This document shows, piece after piece, positions 1 through 13,060 of a stretch of 64,000 nucleotides of DNA. Where the stretch lies: positions 8,818,001 through 8,882,000 of the forward strand of contig NC_091013.1 in the NCBI RefSeq assembly GCF_041296385.1, in the 5' to 3' direction. The notes beneath the pieces were generated by a model. That model worked only from the letters and a program-made list of their open reading frames with translations. It was not told the origin of the DNA and did not search any database. Within the stretch, counting starts at the first letter, position 1. Each line of letters starts with the position of its first letter. Position numbers and translations under genes: made by a program. The stretch is from Aphelocoma coerulescens. Its lineage: Eukaryota; Chordata; Aves; Passeriformes; Corvidae.

Positions 1-620
1 TAAGATCTCCATTGGTCTGACACATTTTATTTCAACCAATTTTGTGTTAAAATCTCCTTAGATTTCTGTCACCTTACAAAAAAAAAAAAAATCTGTGGCT
101 TGTCTCTGTATGCCCCCTCACAGCACACTTTAATAAAACAGCTAAATCTTATGACCAAAACAAAAATCATAAAATACACTAATCATAACCACAGACAGCA
201 CAACTGTGGTCTTACAAACTTCATTTTCATTTCAGTGTAGTCACAATGACTCCTTGCCCCAGGGAATTACTGAAGCAATGTTTAATCAGGGACAGAAAAG
301 AAACAGACTGATCATACTCAAGGCTTTGAAAGGATACATTGTATATTGATATAACATCCTCTGGAGCTGTCAGATGCTTTGCTGCAAATAAAGCCAATAT
401 GAGAATATGCTACCTAGACAAGAATTTCATGCCTGAGATAAGATACATATTTTGAGAAAATTCTTGAATGTCACTTAATAGGAGCATATGTAAAATTACT
501 CTCTAGCATGTCAGTACTTGAATGGAAGACTAATGACACCAACAGATACATTGCTAGTGCTTAAAAGTTCAGCTAATTCCTTTTTGTATTTTTAAAGACA
601 TCACAACCTGTTCTACCAAA
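1..620. other. AT-rich non-coding DNA
   Basis: No reading frame, RNA gene or recognisable repeat is visible, apart from a short A-run near position 80. Confidence 0.5.
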
Positions 621-972
621 GAATTACAGAATGGCTTGTGTTGGAAGGCACCTTAAAGACCATTTAGTTCAAGTGCCCCAGCATGGGTAGGGACACATTC
701 TTCCTACCAGACCAGGTTTCTCCAAGCCCTATCCAACCTTTGAACAACTTCCCCACAACCCATTCCAATGTCTCACCACACTCACAGCAAGGAATTTCTT
801 CCTAATATCGAGACCAAGCTGGCCTGCTTTCAGTTTAAAGCCATTCCCCCTTGTCCTATCACTACATGCCCATGTAAAAAGCCCCTCCTAAGCTTTCAGC
901 TATTTATCAAACACATTTATACATACATGTTCCTTTTCCACGTTAAGCCTAGGTGGCCTGCCCACTTTAGGT
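621..972 (-). mobile_element. CR1 LINE, 3' fragment
   Basis: Read on the minus strand, this matches the 3' part of an avian CR1. It has the stretch complementary to the usual 'rapid failure to intact 3' end' consensus, including the segment that on plus reads as 'ggaatttcttcctaatat' near 792. The 3' terminus is on the left near 621. The copy is 5'-truncated near 972, which is normal for CR1. No usable reverse transcriptase frame remains. Confidence 0.85.
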
Positions 973-3326
973 GAGTTTGCCTCAGTTGATGTAAGAAATG
1001 TTCATTTTGGTCTCCTCACTAGATTGAAGTTTGGAATACATGCATTCCACATACCCCCTGCAATTTCTGTATCAATTGGTCACTGGAGTTCTTTAGTTTC
1101 TGTTTTACATCATTATTCAGTGATGCTGAGTGCTGCCAAATAACTGCTCCACTCACACTGGTGACAGCTACATTCCCACATACCTGTTACTTTAAGCACA
1201 ACACATCAGTAGCACTACAATACCTTCTATTTCTACCACTGTCTGTGTCTAGGAGCCTGACTTGCAGTAAAAATGCCACTGTGATTGTTCATAAAGTCTC
1301 TCAATTTTTCTCTGGTGCCACTGCAGACAACATGCCTTTTCCCATAAAGGCACTGCGCAATTTTGTGAATTATTTAAGGCAGGTCCTTTATTCACTAAAT
1401 CCCTGTTAAAAGCCAGCCAGGAAGTGCTATGTCTACAGCAATCATTCTGGTTTTTGTTAGCAATCTCTCACCCTGAGATTGTTTAGTTGGAAGTCAATAA
1501 TTTCACAACTCCTTTTAACCTATTAAAAGAGATTTCACAATTACCGGTTATGACAGTGCTAAGCCCCACACTTGTGTTTTGAAAACTGTAGACAGAAATC
1601 TTGACCTTGAGGATTAGGCAGAAAGCAGCAGGACAAGCTCTTCTGATTAGGGTAACATTTTCAGCACTTTTTCATTCCTCTGAATGCTCGTACAAACCCC
1701 TTGGCTCATTTTGAAAACCACTGCTACATCAAACTGCATACTGTATGGAGTGTATTAGATGACTGTAAGCTTTTAATTCTTTTAACAGATCTGTATTTAT
1801 TTCCTTAGAGCTCTTTCCTGTAACAGAAGGCATTACTGAAGCCAAGTACATTATCTTTTGATAGATGCATGAGCACTTTCAGGAGGTAACAGCTACATTT
1901 ACATTATTGTGGAAAAAACCTTCTATGCACATAAAACCATTTTATTATGCACCTAACACATCAAACCTTTCTCTGACACACTTCTCAAAAGCCATTTACA
2001 TGAATTTGATTGTACACTTTTTCTGATGCTGTACAAACTGTCAAAATAAGCTGAAGAAAATGGGTCAGCCTGCAAACAACATAACAGGAGCTTTGCCATT
2101 GCTCTCCTATGCTGGTAGCCCAGCAGAGGGAGCTTGTGAATTAATTATAATAACCCAAAATGCTACAAAAAAGGGCGTGCATATTTGTGTTCAGCAGGAC
2201 AGCAGACACTGGAGTCAACTTGGTAATTTCATGATACTTACTACAGCACATGACATTTAAGCTCATTCCTTAAGCTTGATCTTTTTCTGCCAAAGACAGG
2301 GATGGGCATTGTTTAGGAACCTTTCCATGCAATGTCACAACCAGGTTTTTGCCTTTCAGACAATGGTAACACCTGAAGCCATGGAAGAGTAGTAAGTACA
2401 AAACAGGGGTCTGCCTCCCCTTAGTGTTATTCCACTTTGATTGATGTACCTCTCCTGTGGCACAGTGGGAAACCCAGCTCCAAGTAGACAAACACAGAAG
2501 CTCACGGGTTTGCTTCCCTCATGAGCATTGTCAAGGACATCCTTCTTTTAAAGATAAAAAACATATGGTTTTAAATCTCCTGAAAACTTTGGTCAATATA
2601 TTAGATTAGTTCCAGAAGTACTGTTCCTAATGCAGTCTGTTTGATGCTGTAACAGCACCATGTATTGTCTGGAGAGTGTACTTCCCTGAATTTCTCATAC
2701 TAACACAACTACATGACAGTGTGTTCAGACTCAGAAAGGCTATTAATATGATTGTCAGTTCACTGGAAAATGGTACTTGACTGCAATCTCGAGTAAGTCA
2801 GACTTCCCTATAGATCCCAATGGCATTGCTTGTTTTTAACATGTAAATTTGGGGGGGTTTGGGGCTTGCTCTTTGCCTCAGCACCACGGAAACAGCGAAG
2901 CCAATCCTGTCCTGTTTTGTGGGTCACTAATCATGACTCCAGTCAGAAACTGAAAGCTGCCTTTATTCCTGATGAATCAGATTTCTGGTAGATAAGACAA
3001 TACTGATATTTTGTTACATTAACAGAGTACAAAACTTCCTCAGGTGCTACTCGCCAGGACAGCATAGCACTAAACCCATCAAATTCTGCTGTTAAACCTG
3101 TCCTTCAGAAGGAGAACATGAAGTATTTGCAGAAAAGGATGGAGCACAACTCTCACTGTAGACATGTGGCTGGCTGAGAGCAGCTGGTGCTGCTACACAG
3201 TTGGTCAAGTGCAATGAGCATCTCAGTTCCTTATGTCTCCACTTAAAATGGAGAGTTTCAAAGAAAAAAACAACAACTGACCTTTTGTAATGGGTGACAA
3301 CATTTGAGTCTTCATATGCATCCTCC
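973..3326. other. Non-coding intronic DNA
   Basis: The short frames here show no family signature or coding bias. No repeat could be named with confidence. Confidence 0.5.
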
Positions 3327-3360
3327 ACACACACTTCTCTCCCTTGTGATTGTCACTGAT

Positions 3361-3393
3361 GGGCATTTTGATTTGTCCCAAGATAAGAACACC
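3361..3393. repeat. Inverted repeat, left arm
   Basis: This 33-bp core is the reverse complement of 3898-3930, with two mismatches. Weaker similarity extends outwards on both sides, giving arms of roughly 90 bp. The arms flank a CR1 fragment. Because both arms also carry the same translated motif (ICPKIRTP) on opposite strands, they look like two inverted copies of one sequence. Confidence 0.85.
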
Positions 3394-3526
3394 AGGTAGG
3401 AATTGGAGGAGTGCCCAGTTGGCCCAATCTCCAGCAGCATTTTACAGCCTTTTGCAGGCTGATGTGTACCAAAGTCAGTGGCAACAATCACAGCTCCACC
3501 ATCCCTGGAATGCATTCAGCTCCCTG

Positions 3527-3828
3527 CAGGGAGGTTGTAGCAAGGTGGGGATTGGCCTATTCTTCCAGGCAACCAGCCACAGGACAAGAGGACAGTGTCT
3601 GACACAGCACGAGGGGAGATTTAGGTTGGACATTAGGAAGAATTTCTTCACAGAAAGGATGATCAGACATTGGAATGGACTGCCCAGGGAGTCACTGTCC
3701 CTGGAAATGCTTAAGGAAAGACTCATGTAGTGCCATGGTCTGGTTGACATGGTGGTGTTCAGTCACAGCTCAGACTCGATGATCCCAGAGGTCTTTTCCA
3801 GCCTCCTTTTTTATGGGATTCTGTACTT
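3527..3828 (+). mobile_element. CR1 LINE, 3' fragment
   Basis: The sequence follows the CR1 3' region: the segment 'ttaggttggacattaggaag' near 3621, a 'ggaatggactgcccaggga' block near 3673, and a terminal 'gggattctgt' near 3815. It is 5'-truncated and lies between the arms of the inverted repeat at 3361 and 3898. Confidence 0.9.
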
Positions 3829-3897
3829 ATGCAAGCAACCACATAGCTCCTCCTGAAATTTGTGCATGGTATTCTTTTTTTAGGACATTTCTCCCTA

Positions 3898-3930
3898 GGT
3901 GTTCTTATCTTAGGACAAATCACAATGCCC
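3898..3930. repeat. Inverted repeat, right arm
   Basis: This is the partner of 3361-3393, read on the opposite strand. The spacer between the two cores is about 500 bp and holds the CR1 copy. If transcribed, the arms could pair into a long hairpin. Confidence 0.85.
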
Positions 3931-3971
3931 AGCAGAGACAATGGGAAGGGAGAGGGTGTGTATGGAAGGGG

Positions 3972-4539
3972 AGGAAGCACAAGAAGACCTGACGACCTTT
4001 TGTTGCTTGCCATACCTTTCTTCAAGCTCCCTCTATCCTGGGTCAATGAAGGGATAGGGAAACATGAGTTTCTCCTACTTACACTCAGGCTCCCAACACC
4101 TCTTACTCTGTTGCACCAGGGTGTGGCTGGATACAGGTATCCAGGTGTAATATAGTGGCTCACCTAGGTCCTGGGAAGGAAAAAACATGTCTCCATCACA
4201 ATAATTACTTGAAAAAAGTATGGAAGCACAACCACCGCGCTCTCTGCTGCTAGAGAAATGAAGCAGGGAGGATGTCAAGGAACAGATCCCAGATCAGAGC
4301 AGTTCAGATAATCACCATGATTGAGGAGGTATCGGTCTGCCCTGATAGCTGAGGTCCTGATCAGCCAAAGTGTTGGAGTGAAAGCTCCTCTGGACTCAGG
4401 CCCAGAGGGAAGCCAAAGCACAGGGGTTGAATTAAAACCTTTGGATAAGCTGAGATACATGAAGCCACACCAAAGTGAAACAGAAATGTAGATTTTTTAA
4501 CTTTTAGTAGAAATATATGCTAAGTACCTGAAATGTTAA
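3972..4539. other. Non-coding intronic DNA
   Basis: Nothing recognisable was seen between the inverted repeat and the solo LTR. Confidence 0.45.
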
Positions 4540-4544
4540 AAAGC

Positions 4545-5101
4545 TGTAGCAGAGACCTTAAATACAGTTCTTGCTGCAGCAAGAACAATTTTCACAGAAT
4601 TCTTTACTTTAGACAAAATATAGATAGAATTATAGTGTTCACATTTTTTAGACAGTGTTCACATAAACAGTAAGAACTGATAGGAACTGTACACACAAAT
4701 CTGTGTAATACCTATGTAACACTGGTGCAAGACTTAGGATTGTTAGAATTAGACCAGGATAGGTTAAGAAAAGGAAAACTAGAATCATGTGTTAATCTTA
4801 TTGGTCAATTAGCAAATATAATCCACACTTCTGTAAGAAAAAATATAGAGTCTAGAGTATAGAGCATATATAGAGTCTGGAGTATAGAGCATATATAGAG
4901 TATATAGAATATATGGAGCATATAGAGCATATAGGAGAAGCTGGTTTTGCCTGCTGTTGCTGTTGCTGCTTGCCTTTATCATGTAACCCCTTTTGAACTC
5001 TGCCTTCAAGAAAGCTGTGAGACTATGAAATAAAGAACTTAGCAGAGCAGCAGCCTCCTCTGCTCTGTTACCCTGCTACCAGAAGGACAGGAACCCCGTC
5101 A
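4545..5101 (+). mobile_element. Solo LTR of an endogenous retrovirus-like element
   Basis: The element begins TGTAGC and ends CCGTCA (canonical TG...CA). It is bounded by the 5-bp direct repeat AAAGC at 4540-4544 and 5102-5106. An AATAAA poly(A) signal lies at 5029-5034 on the plus strand and is followed by a short U5-like tail, which sets the orientation. No internal viral genes are present, so this is a solo LTR from recombination between two LTRs. Its U3 part contains an AT-rich tandem repeat. The family is not named with confidence; a 5-bp duplication is common for ERVL-type elements. Confidence 0.85.
4845..4935. repeat. AT-rich tandem repeat inside LTR U3
   Basis: A unit of about 26 bp, built on tatagagtct and agtatagagcata, occurs about three times with decay into shorter tatagagca repeats at the right end. 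It lies upstream of the poly(A) signal of the solo LTR at 4545-5101. Confidence 0.8.
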
Positions 5102-5106
5102 AAAGC

Positions 5107-8100
5107 CCAACACCAAAGGTGGCTGACCAGCAGCAAAGCCAGCAGGGCATTTCTCAGGAGGATAAGTCCAATCACAGGACAAATGAGGTATCCTGGGATG
5201 CACTCCTGTGTTGACGCTTTTGAACAGCAGCTGTCTGCACCCCAGCTGCATGTTCTCTGCTGCCTAGTCGAGGGTTAGAGTTACCACAGAGCACAGAGAG
5301 CCAACAATTTAATTTCAAGCATCTCTCCCTAGAATTGCACCCAAATTCAAGAGTGTGAATTGAAAAGCGTGTTTAAAAACATTTAAAAGATTTGCAAATT
5401 AAGTGAGAAACAAACCCAGCACTGCTTGGAGAGGCTTTTTCTTACATTACAGAATTTTACCCCAACGTTTTTCAAGAGGCATGTAAAATCCCTTTTTTTT
5501 CCCTTTTTCATTGTTATTATTGACTAGCCACATAATGCATGGCTGAGCAATTATGAGGACACAGACCCTGGGAACTGGCTAAAATGGATGTTTCAGAGAT
5601 CACCTTTCTGCAATCCAAACCCTTGTTTGGAGCTCCTGTGTATCAACCACTCCTTCATCAGACACTGGAGCAGTTTATGAGAGCTGCAAATAAGCAGGAG
5701 ATTACTGCTGCATGGATACTGCTTTCCTTCCCATTCTCCCCTCACAGGTAGGAAGAAGATTATTCATGTATAAACTTCCATCACAGTGGGAAATCCTTTG
5801 ACTCTCTAGTCTCAGTCAGAAAGTAAATGAGTGAATGAGTTCTGTAATTAGCTCACGCCAAAAACACAGCACAGAGTTATCAATTCCTGATGGGAGATTT
5901 ATCCTTCTGCACTCCAGATACGTGTCCCTGACAGTGCTGGCTGCTTTATGATGACAAACACCTTCCAAGCTGGGCACTTTGCACTCTTGTTGGGGTAACA
6001 GGCAGCCCAGCATGCTGTAGCTGTGCTGCCCTAGGATCCCATCCCATTTATAACACTACTAAGCAAGGAACATCTGCTCTGCCTGTGTATATTGGATCAG
6101 CTTACTTCCCCCTAACAGCAGGTCTGCTGGTTCTTTGGAAGTGATTCCATGCCTTCATCTGTTCCACAGACATTTCTTGTGGTAGCAACGCTGTGCCGGT
6201 ACTTGGACTAGTTCATGAACACAATCTATGCAGAGGCATAAGAAGTACTATCCATTCTTCCAGCTCCAGAGCAGCAGGAAACAGGATTCATGAAACTGGC
6301 AAGAGACAAAATCTTTGTAACCACAAATGAGAGACCCTCCCCAAACACTGCATAAACCTGTGCCTTTAGTCTGCATTAAAAAGTGATGCAAGTCCAGTTC
6401 AACTAGGCATGACCATCTCCTACTAGGAACTTAGGCAGGCTGCTCTTGGGAAAAGGAATTTATTAGTGTTTGTTCACATCTGCAGGTCAGCATGAGATGG
6501 GCAGAACTCGATCTCGAGTCAGTCAGTAAAGGCTAACATTGGTCAAAGGGAAGCTGACCTAGGCTCAGAGTTCTACAAATGAAAATGACAACTGTATCTA
6601 GAGACCAATGAAAGCTGATGAGCCAAATGTGAGGATGACTTGAAGGTCTCCAGAAACAACTGGACACTCAGTTTCCTCATTCTTTTACTTCATCTGTAAA
6701 GGAGAACACTCAGTGATCTAATAAAAAGTAATGTATTTACTTCTGAGGAGTACAAATTTGCAAAGAGAAATGTTCATGGCTAGGACTTCTTAAGATTATG
6801 AATTGTACAGCTGCCAAGTTTATGAAGACGTAGTTAACTTTAAAGATGTCACTAAAGAGAGAAGTCAAATCAGCTACTCAAAAGCACTGTTGGCAAGGGG
6901 TAAGAGGAAATGAGGACATCTCTGGTGCACCTCCAAAATTTTAGCTCTGAGAAACTTTGTCTAGCTTTCTCTGGGAAACTGGTAATACCTGTGAAGTTCC
7001 TTTAAAATGATGTTTGGTTAAGGAAGACAAAGGGACAACAGCACTGTGTATTGCTTCGCAGTTAACAAAACTCCACTCCTGGTAGCAGTTATGTCCTTGC
7101 TGGCTGGCTGGTATTCCTTGTTTGGGTTGGGAAGGAACAGCTGGGTGACACAGGGCAAAAGGTGGCACAAAACAGAGATGTTGGCCTAATTGGCCTTGGG
7201 AAAGAGGATAGAGAGAGGGAGAGAGGTGAAAGAGCTCCTGGGCTCCATAGGCTATGTTAGCTGGCTGTGTCTGAAGAGAACAGTCTATATCCAAATTTAG
7301 TGGGTACTGGGCTGGAGAGAACAGTCAGTGGTTTGTATACAGCCTATTTGGATGAATAAATGTTCTTCTCCTGTACCCTTTGCTGAGGGATTTCTCTGAC
7401 CAAACTACTGCACAGAACTTCTATGATCACACCACCTTCCTCTATTTCCAGCTTATTGTGCCATTCTCATGCTCCAATTGTAAATAACATTAAAGCTTCA
7501 TTTGTTTCAACAACAGATTAGATGTTGTTCATGTGAGATCTCAAAAAAACCCAAATAAAAATAAGAGATTACACTTAAAAGCAACTATGTAATACAATAA
7601 ATTAAAAGTACAGGATGAGGACAGAGGAAGATTGATTGCTAGTTCCTTGAGAATATCTGTAAGGATGCTCATCCTTCAATTCATCTTAAGTAACACCCTA
7701 TCTTAATCACTCACAGTAATGGAAAAGAGCCTTTTCAGCCTCATGCAGCACTTTATTTTTCAATTTCTCAAAGTCACTTCACCTATTAGATCATTTGTAT
7801 GGCTTTTAATATCAAAGTCCTCATTGACCTGAATGGGAGACTGTTACTCCTGGCAAGTATCATGTAAGAAATGCTGAAAGTTTTACAAGTTATTAGGGTT
7901 TCTATGTCTTGCAAGGAACACCATAGGGCTGCCTCATAGTTTGTTGGGACTGATAATAATTCTGTCCAAGTTAGCCCTCAAAGACTGAGATTTCAGGAAC
8001 ATGAATTACTTGACAGAGTGAAACGTTGACCTTGCTTGCAGAAGCTGAGTAGAGAAACCTAACAGATACAGCTGAGCAAATATCCAGCTCTTCAAGAATT

Positions 8101-10323
8101 GATCCTACTCTCATTTCAGTCAGTTTGGAAGGAAATGACTAGCACATGCATTCTCATTCATTGCTCTAAACCAATGTGGAGTGCATGACTTACAGACAAT
8201 AAAAATACTTGGGTTTTTTTAATCACTTTTTTCCAAGGCTGTGCATACTTTATGCCTCTATTGAATAAAGCTGCATTTATAAGCAGCAGTTCTCCCTCAG
8301 ATTCTCAAAGAGCTGTCAACAAATATTCTCAAGAAGACTTTCCCCTGTGATGAGCCAGGCAACACAGTCTTCTGCATCGAAATGAAACAGATTAAAAATT
8401 TCAGTTGAGGTATGAGGCACCACTCCCCTGAAGCCAGAATTCCAAATAATGGTCTATATTTTCTATCGAGGCAGAGCTTTTCACTCTTGCTGTGAATCTT
8501 CTTTGCTACTGCAAATATATTGTTTGAAGAATTAAGAAGTTTAAAAAACTAAAATAAAAGATTGCAGTTTATACACACACCAGCAAATTGTATTGGATCA
8601 AACTATATCTCATCTTGCTTGATAGTCAGTTTAACAGGAATTCACTTGCCTTTCACACTGTTATCCTAGGCATCCTAGGTTCACAGATGCAACTGAGACT
8701 GTCAGACATTTACATGTCTGTTTTCCATGGGGAATTTTTTTTTTCTCTCAGGACTACAGGATTTGGCCTGGACTACACCTGTCAAAAACATTTTACCACT
8801 TTTCAACTAATCAAATATCACAATGTAAGCAATTGTACAACCATTTACTTTTACATATAAAGTGTGTTGCTGCATGTCATAACTTATTCCTTTCTTCTCT
8901 TTTTGGCTTCCTCAGTGTTTTGCTGAGCATTGTTGACATGGTTGCAACTCACAAAATATGCCAGGGACATTTGGAACTCAGAAAACAGACACTTCATTCT
9001 ATACATTATTAGGCAGCCTTACATTTTTTCCCTCTTTACATTAAATATACTGCATTCCTTATCTGTCATCATCATCTAGTCCTTTTATCTTTCTCATACA
9101 AGAATTCCCAGTCTTCTTCCAGTGCCTTTAGGCTTGTTTTGTAAGTGTTCAGACCTCCTCCCTCTGTACAAGTGAATGTGCGTCATTCACAGGCTTACCA
9201 AACTAAATAAGAAAACAGAAACGTCTCCTCAAAGCCTCGTGGCAGAAGTGTTGGAACCAAAAAAAATTGATGGAGGAGGAGGAGGAGAGGCTGCAGAAAG
9301 TAGCATTTGGAAAACTATCCATAAAAGCATTTATAGCTTGTTACTGTTAAAACTTGCAGAAATTAACAACTACTCGTTTCTTCATTCGTTTCAAAGTAAG
9401 GTTCAGAAAGAGAACGCAGTTGCTGCCAGCATCAGCAGCTCCCAACCACAATGCCTTCAATGCTGTGGGGTTTTTTTCCACATTTAAAATGAATAAAAGC
9501 AAGGACTTCCATCCTAACATGCTACCTAGGGATGCACAGAATGCCCTGATAGTGGCTGTATACCATGGGTACAGTTGTAACAGCTCAGTACATCAGAAGA
9601 GTCCCTGACCTCCACCAAACCCAACACTCACGGAGGAGAAAGGACCTAAACTATGTGTGACAGTTTGCCTAGAGCTGTGGACAGGTCAGTGAAATCCCTG
9701 CTCAGTGTATTGCAGCACTGCAGAGAGCAAACAGAAAGTGTTAGGATGCATGAGAGTAATACTGAAATGATTATTTAACAGCTACTTGAGCTGAGATTGC
9801 TTTGTTCTTTCTTCAAATAACTCTCTGGGTCTGTTCTCCCATTATCAAAATAAACAAAACAAGCAAAACAAGAAGTCAAGCAGAAACAAGTACTTAAGAG
9901 GTAATTAAGAAATTCTTCTAAGTGAAGTTAACACCTCTTTTCTGGACAGGAGATAATGTGTTAAAGGAGATAACATGGTAAAGAACAAAAAAATATTTTA
10001 TCTTGCAATGGACGAACAAAATGATACCTTATGAAAAGGTCAAGTTTAAAGGCAAAATATCTCTCTGCTCCCCCAAGACTCAAGTAAGCTAGGGAAATTA
10101 TTTCTGCAAAATTTAGCTGGGTCCACTTACACTGTGCAATTTTAACAAACCAAATGAACCTTCCTATAATTGAGAATTTTTAGAAAGATTTTTGTCTTAA
10201 CTGCTGGAAGTGCTCCACCACTCCAACTGAATTAAATTCAAATTTTTCAGAATCCATGTTGTGTAAATAAATAATTTATCACCTTTCAATTAATCCAATA
10301 TTACAATATAAGAACATTTATTC
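5107..10323. other. Non-coding intronic DNA
   Basis: AT-rich DNA with a short GGA run near 9270. The short frames (for example 6941-7294 minus and 8588-8860 plus) carry no recognisable domain. No repeat could be assigned with confidence. Confidence 0.5.
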
Positions 10324-10328
10324 CTGAC

Positions 10329-11183
10329 TTCGAGAGACTGGAATGTTAATGGTTAATGACTCAAACAATTGCCCATCTGTGCTTTGCTAAGGCCAGGCTT
10401 GCACCCCTTGAGGGGCAGGGAGTCGAGTTTCTGGGGATGTGGTGACCCTTCCCTGCTTGCATAAGACAGAGGAGGTGAGCACCCACCGAGGGCTACAAGC
10501 CAGGCCTTGAGCCAGATCCTGCAAGGCAGAATGGTGCTTTTTATTGGGCCACTTGTCCTCCCTCAGCTGTAAAACTCCCCCTGCTCCCCCAGGGAAAGGT
10601 CCTGAGGGTGTTCAGCCCTTCTGATGGGGCACAGGCTGACTCAACTACATTGACGTGAGAGGCAGCTCTCCAGTCTTAGAGGGTGCCATAAACCATCAAA
10701 GACCCCTGAACTACCCCCAGACGCATTTCTGAGGCTTTCCACCAAGGACTGAAAGCTCCCCCCTGCCAGGGGAAGTACCTGGGTGTTCCCACCCAGCCTG
10801 AGTGTATATTAACCCATTGGGAGGCTTCACCCACTGCTGATGGATCAAGACTGCAACCACCACTTTGCCATCACTTTGCAACAATCAAGTCTCGTCATGG
10901 GATCCATTGGTGGTGATGTCTTTCTACTCTTTCTTTTCCCTCATACATTTTCTTAAGTGTTATTTTTATGCTTTTATATTTTTATATTACTACAGATAAT
11001 ATTAACCAAAATGGCCACATACCTGGTCTCCTTTGCAACCAAACTCTTCCAAAAGAAACCCTAATAATTAATGTATATTCATTTAAAAACACCAATCATT
11101 CAGTGTTGTTTCACTCTAATCTGTCCAAGGGATCTATTAACAAGAACCTGGGTTACTCTCACCTTCAGGGGTGGGTCGTAACA
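10329..11183 (+). mobile_element. Solo LTR, ERVL-like
   Basis: The right end is GGGTCGTAACA. The exact 5-bp repeat CTGAC occurs immediately outside at 10324-10328 and 11184-11188. The left end reads TTCGAGAG, which is most simply a canonical TGTCGAGAG start that has lost the G. The left 600 bp is GC-richer than its flanks; a TATA-like tgtatatta lies near 10803 and the T-rich downstream part is typical of avian ERVL LTRs. Plus orientation is inferred from this layout. No viral coding region remains. Confidence 0.7.
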
Positions 11184-11188
11184 CTGAC

Positions 11189-12649
11189 AGATGTTGCAAG
11201 GCCAAGTCATAGAATCAACTCCCAAGAACTTAGCCCATCCATTCTGAAAAAAAATAAACCCTCGTGTTTCAGAGCATAAAGCCAGTCCTTAAAAAAGCAA
11301 GTTAGGCATGTTACAGACAAAACATTTCACTTTCCACAGACATTTGTGTAGCTGAGTCACCTAGCACTGGTACAAGACATTAAACCAGATGGAGCACTGG
11401 AAACAAATCTTGAAGGAGAAACATTTGTTTATACACTAGTGCTCCTCACTGCAATCACGAGGAAGCATCCAACTGTCCATGCTGTGCTGTGTGTGAAACA
11501 GTTTGAAAACTGTTACTTAAACCTGTTGTGCAGTTACCGTGCCTCTGCCATACAGCAACAGCTTCTTCCCATGCTGTCACTTCAGGTGACAATGACACAG
11601 TTTGGGGCACTTCCCTCCAGGCCCTGCTCTGAAGAATGTTTGAGTATTAGATGGGAGTAATTTCAATCAGCACACTTGCTCTAGCCATCAGCACGCTCTG
11701 CTTAGAGGCATCAGCTTAAACTACTGCATTGTATCAGAAAAAGAAGGGAGGTGAATTTGAATTACCAGGTCTGTGATGAAATCTCAAGGTTATTGCATAT
11801 AAAAAGGAAGACCCCCACTTGTACTGTAATTTGCTCAGATCCCATTTGGTCTTAAAACCTGTAAGGGTGACAACAGGTGAACACATTCTGCCCTTGCTAC
11901 TGGGAAAAGACGCCAAATTTGCTTTTACTCCGCAGCAGGTCAGACCCTTGGGGCTCTGTGAGAAGAGCACTTCCAGCAAAATGGGAGGGATGAGCTAGGT
12001 GGGATGTGCTCCCCAGCTGCAGCTTTACAACCTCATTTGGAGGATGCAGAGATGAGTTATGGCAGGTGAGATGGAGTGCAAACTGCCACTACCTGTGGGA
12101 AGACTGGAAGGAGTTGCATAAACATCATGGAGAAAAGAGAGCACTATAAATCTGTACCAGAGCTCCACAGATGGTGAGTAATGTAGCTGCTGGCTTATGA
12201 ATTTTGGCATGGCTTATGTGACCCACAACACAGCACTCTCAGCATCTGCACACCTATCAAAAGATGCCCAAAAGATTTCCAGGGCATAAATCAGGTGCCT
12301 TGGACATTCAAGCAAATCCAACCTTAGTCACCAGCCTGGGAAAGTTTTGACTGCAAAACTTTCTGTATCTTAGCATCCTGGGTGAGTTTCAGGCAATGGA
12401 AAGGTCTGAGGAATCCCAGAGAGTGAATACATAATATCTCTGTTGGATGGTACAGCTGTGTAGGGAGCCCAAATTTCACTGATGTTGTTGCCATGTTGAT
12501 AATGAGAACTGGTTATGGCTTTTCACTGATATTAGCTGTTCATTCCCTTGGAGAACAAAAGCAAAGGAACATAAGAATTTACATTAGTGTTGAACTCTGA
12601 TGTACTCAGGCCCTGTCATGTCCAGCTTACTTGAACCTCAGTTTCTTCC
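11189..12649. other. Non-coding intronic DNA
   Basis: No gene or repeat was recognised. Confidence 0.45.
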
Positions 12650-13060
12650 CAGCATACAGGATAAGTATTACAGATAAGAATAAACCTTATTTTAACTCAT
12701 TTTTTACTCTCTTGAGCTGTTTTCATACTTTCCCTCTGCCTGTGCATAGTGTCTGGCACTTGCTTCAGCTTAAATGCCAAAGCAATTCTTATCCAGATAT
12801 CTGCCTCCTCTGGATCATTAATGAAGATAATAAATAAGGCTGGTTGCTACATCAGTCCCTTATTAGTACTTATGATTAGCTTTGCTTGCAGTCTTTCAGC
12901 CAATTCCAAATCCACAATATCCCCATCCAAGCCAGAATGAATTAAGTTTTCAAAGAAATTATCTTTGACACTGCATCAAAAGACCTATTCAAATGTAAAC
13001 AAGGTATTGGCTACTGCTCTTTCATCAGGCACTAATTTTATGATTCTGTTGTTTACAACA
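12650..13060 (-). mobile_element. Old, diverged CR1/L3-like LINE fragment
   Basis: On the minus strand the block holds decayed LINE-like signatures, such as the 'gatcattaatgaagataat' segment near 12815 and the 'catcaaaagacctattcaaa' segment near 12974, in the order expected for a CR1-type reverse transcriptase region. It is far more diverged than the other CR1 copies here. The clade assignment is tentative. Confidence 0.5.

Noticed and set aside
3350..3730. A 126-codon plus frame with RFRLDIRKNFFTERMIRHW
   Set aside because: The tail is the well-known translation of the CR1 3' region, not a host protein.
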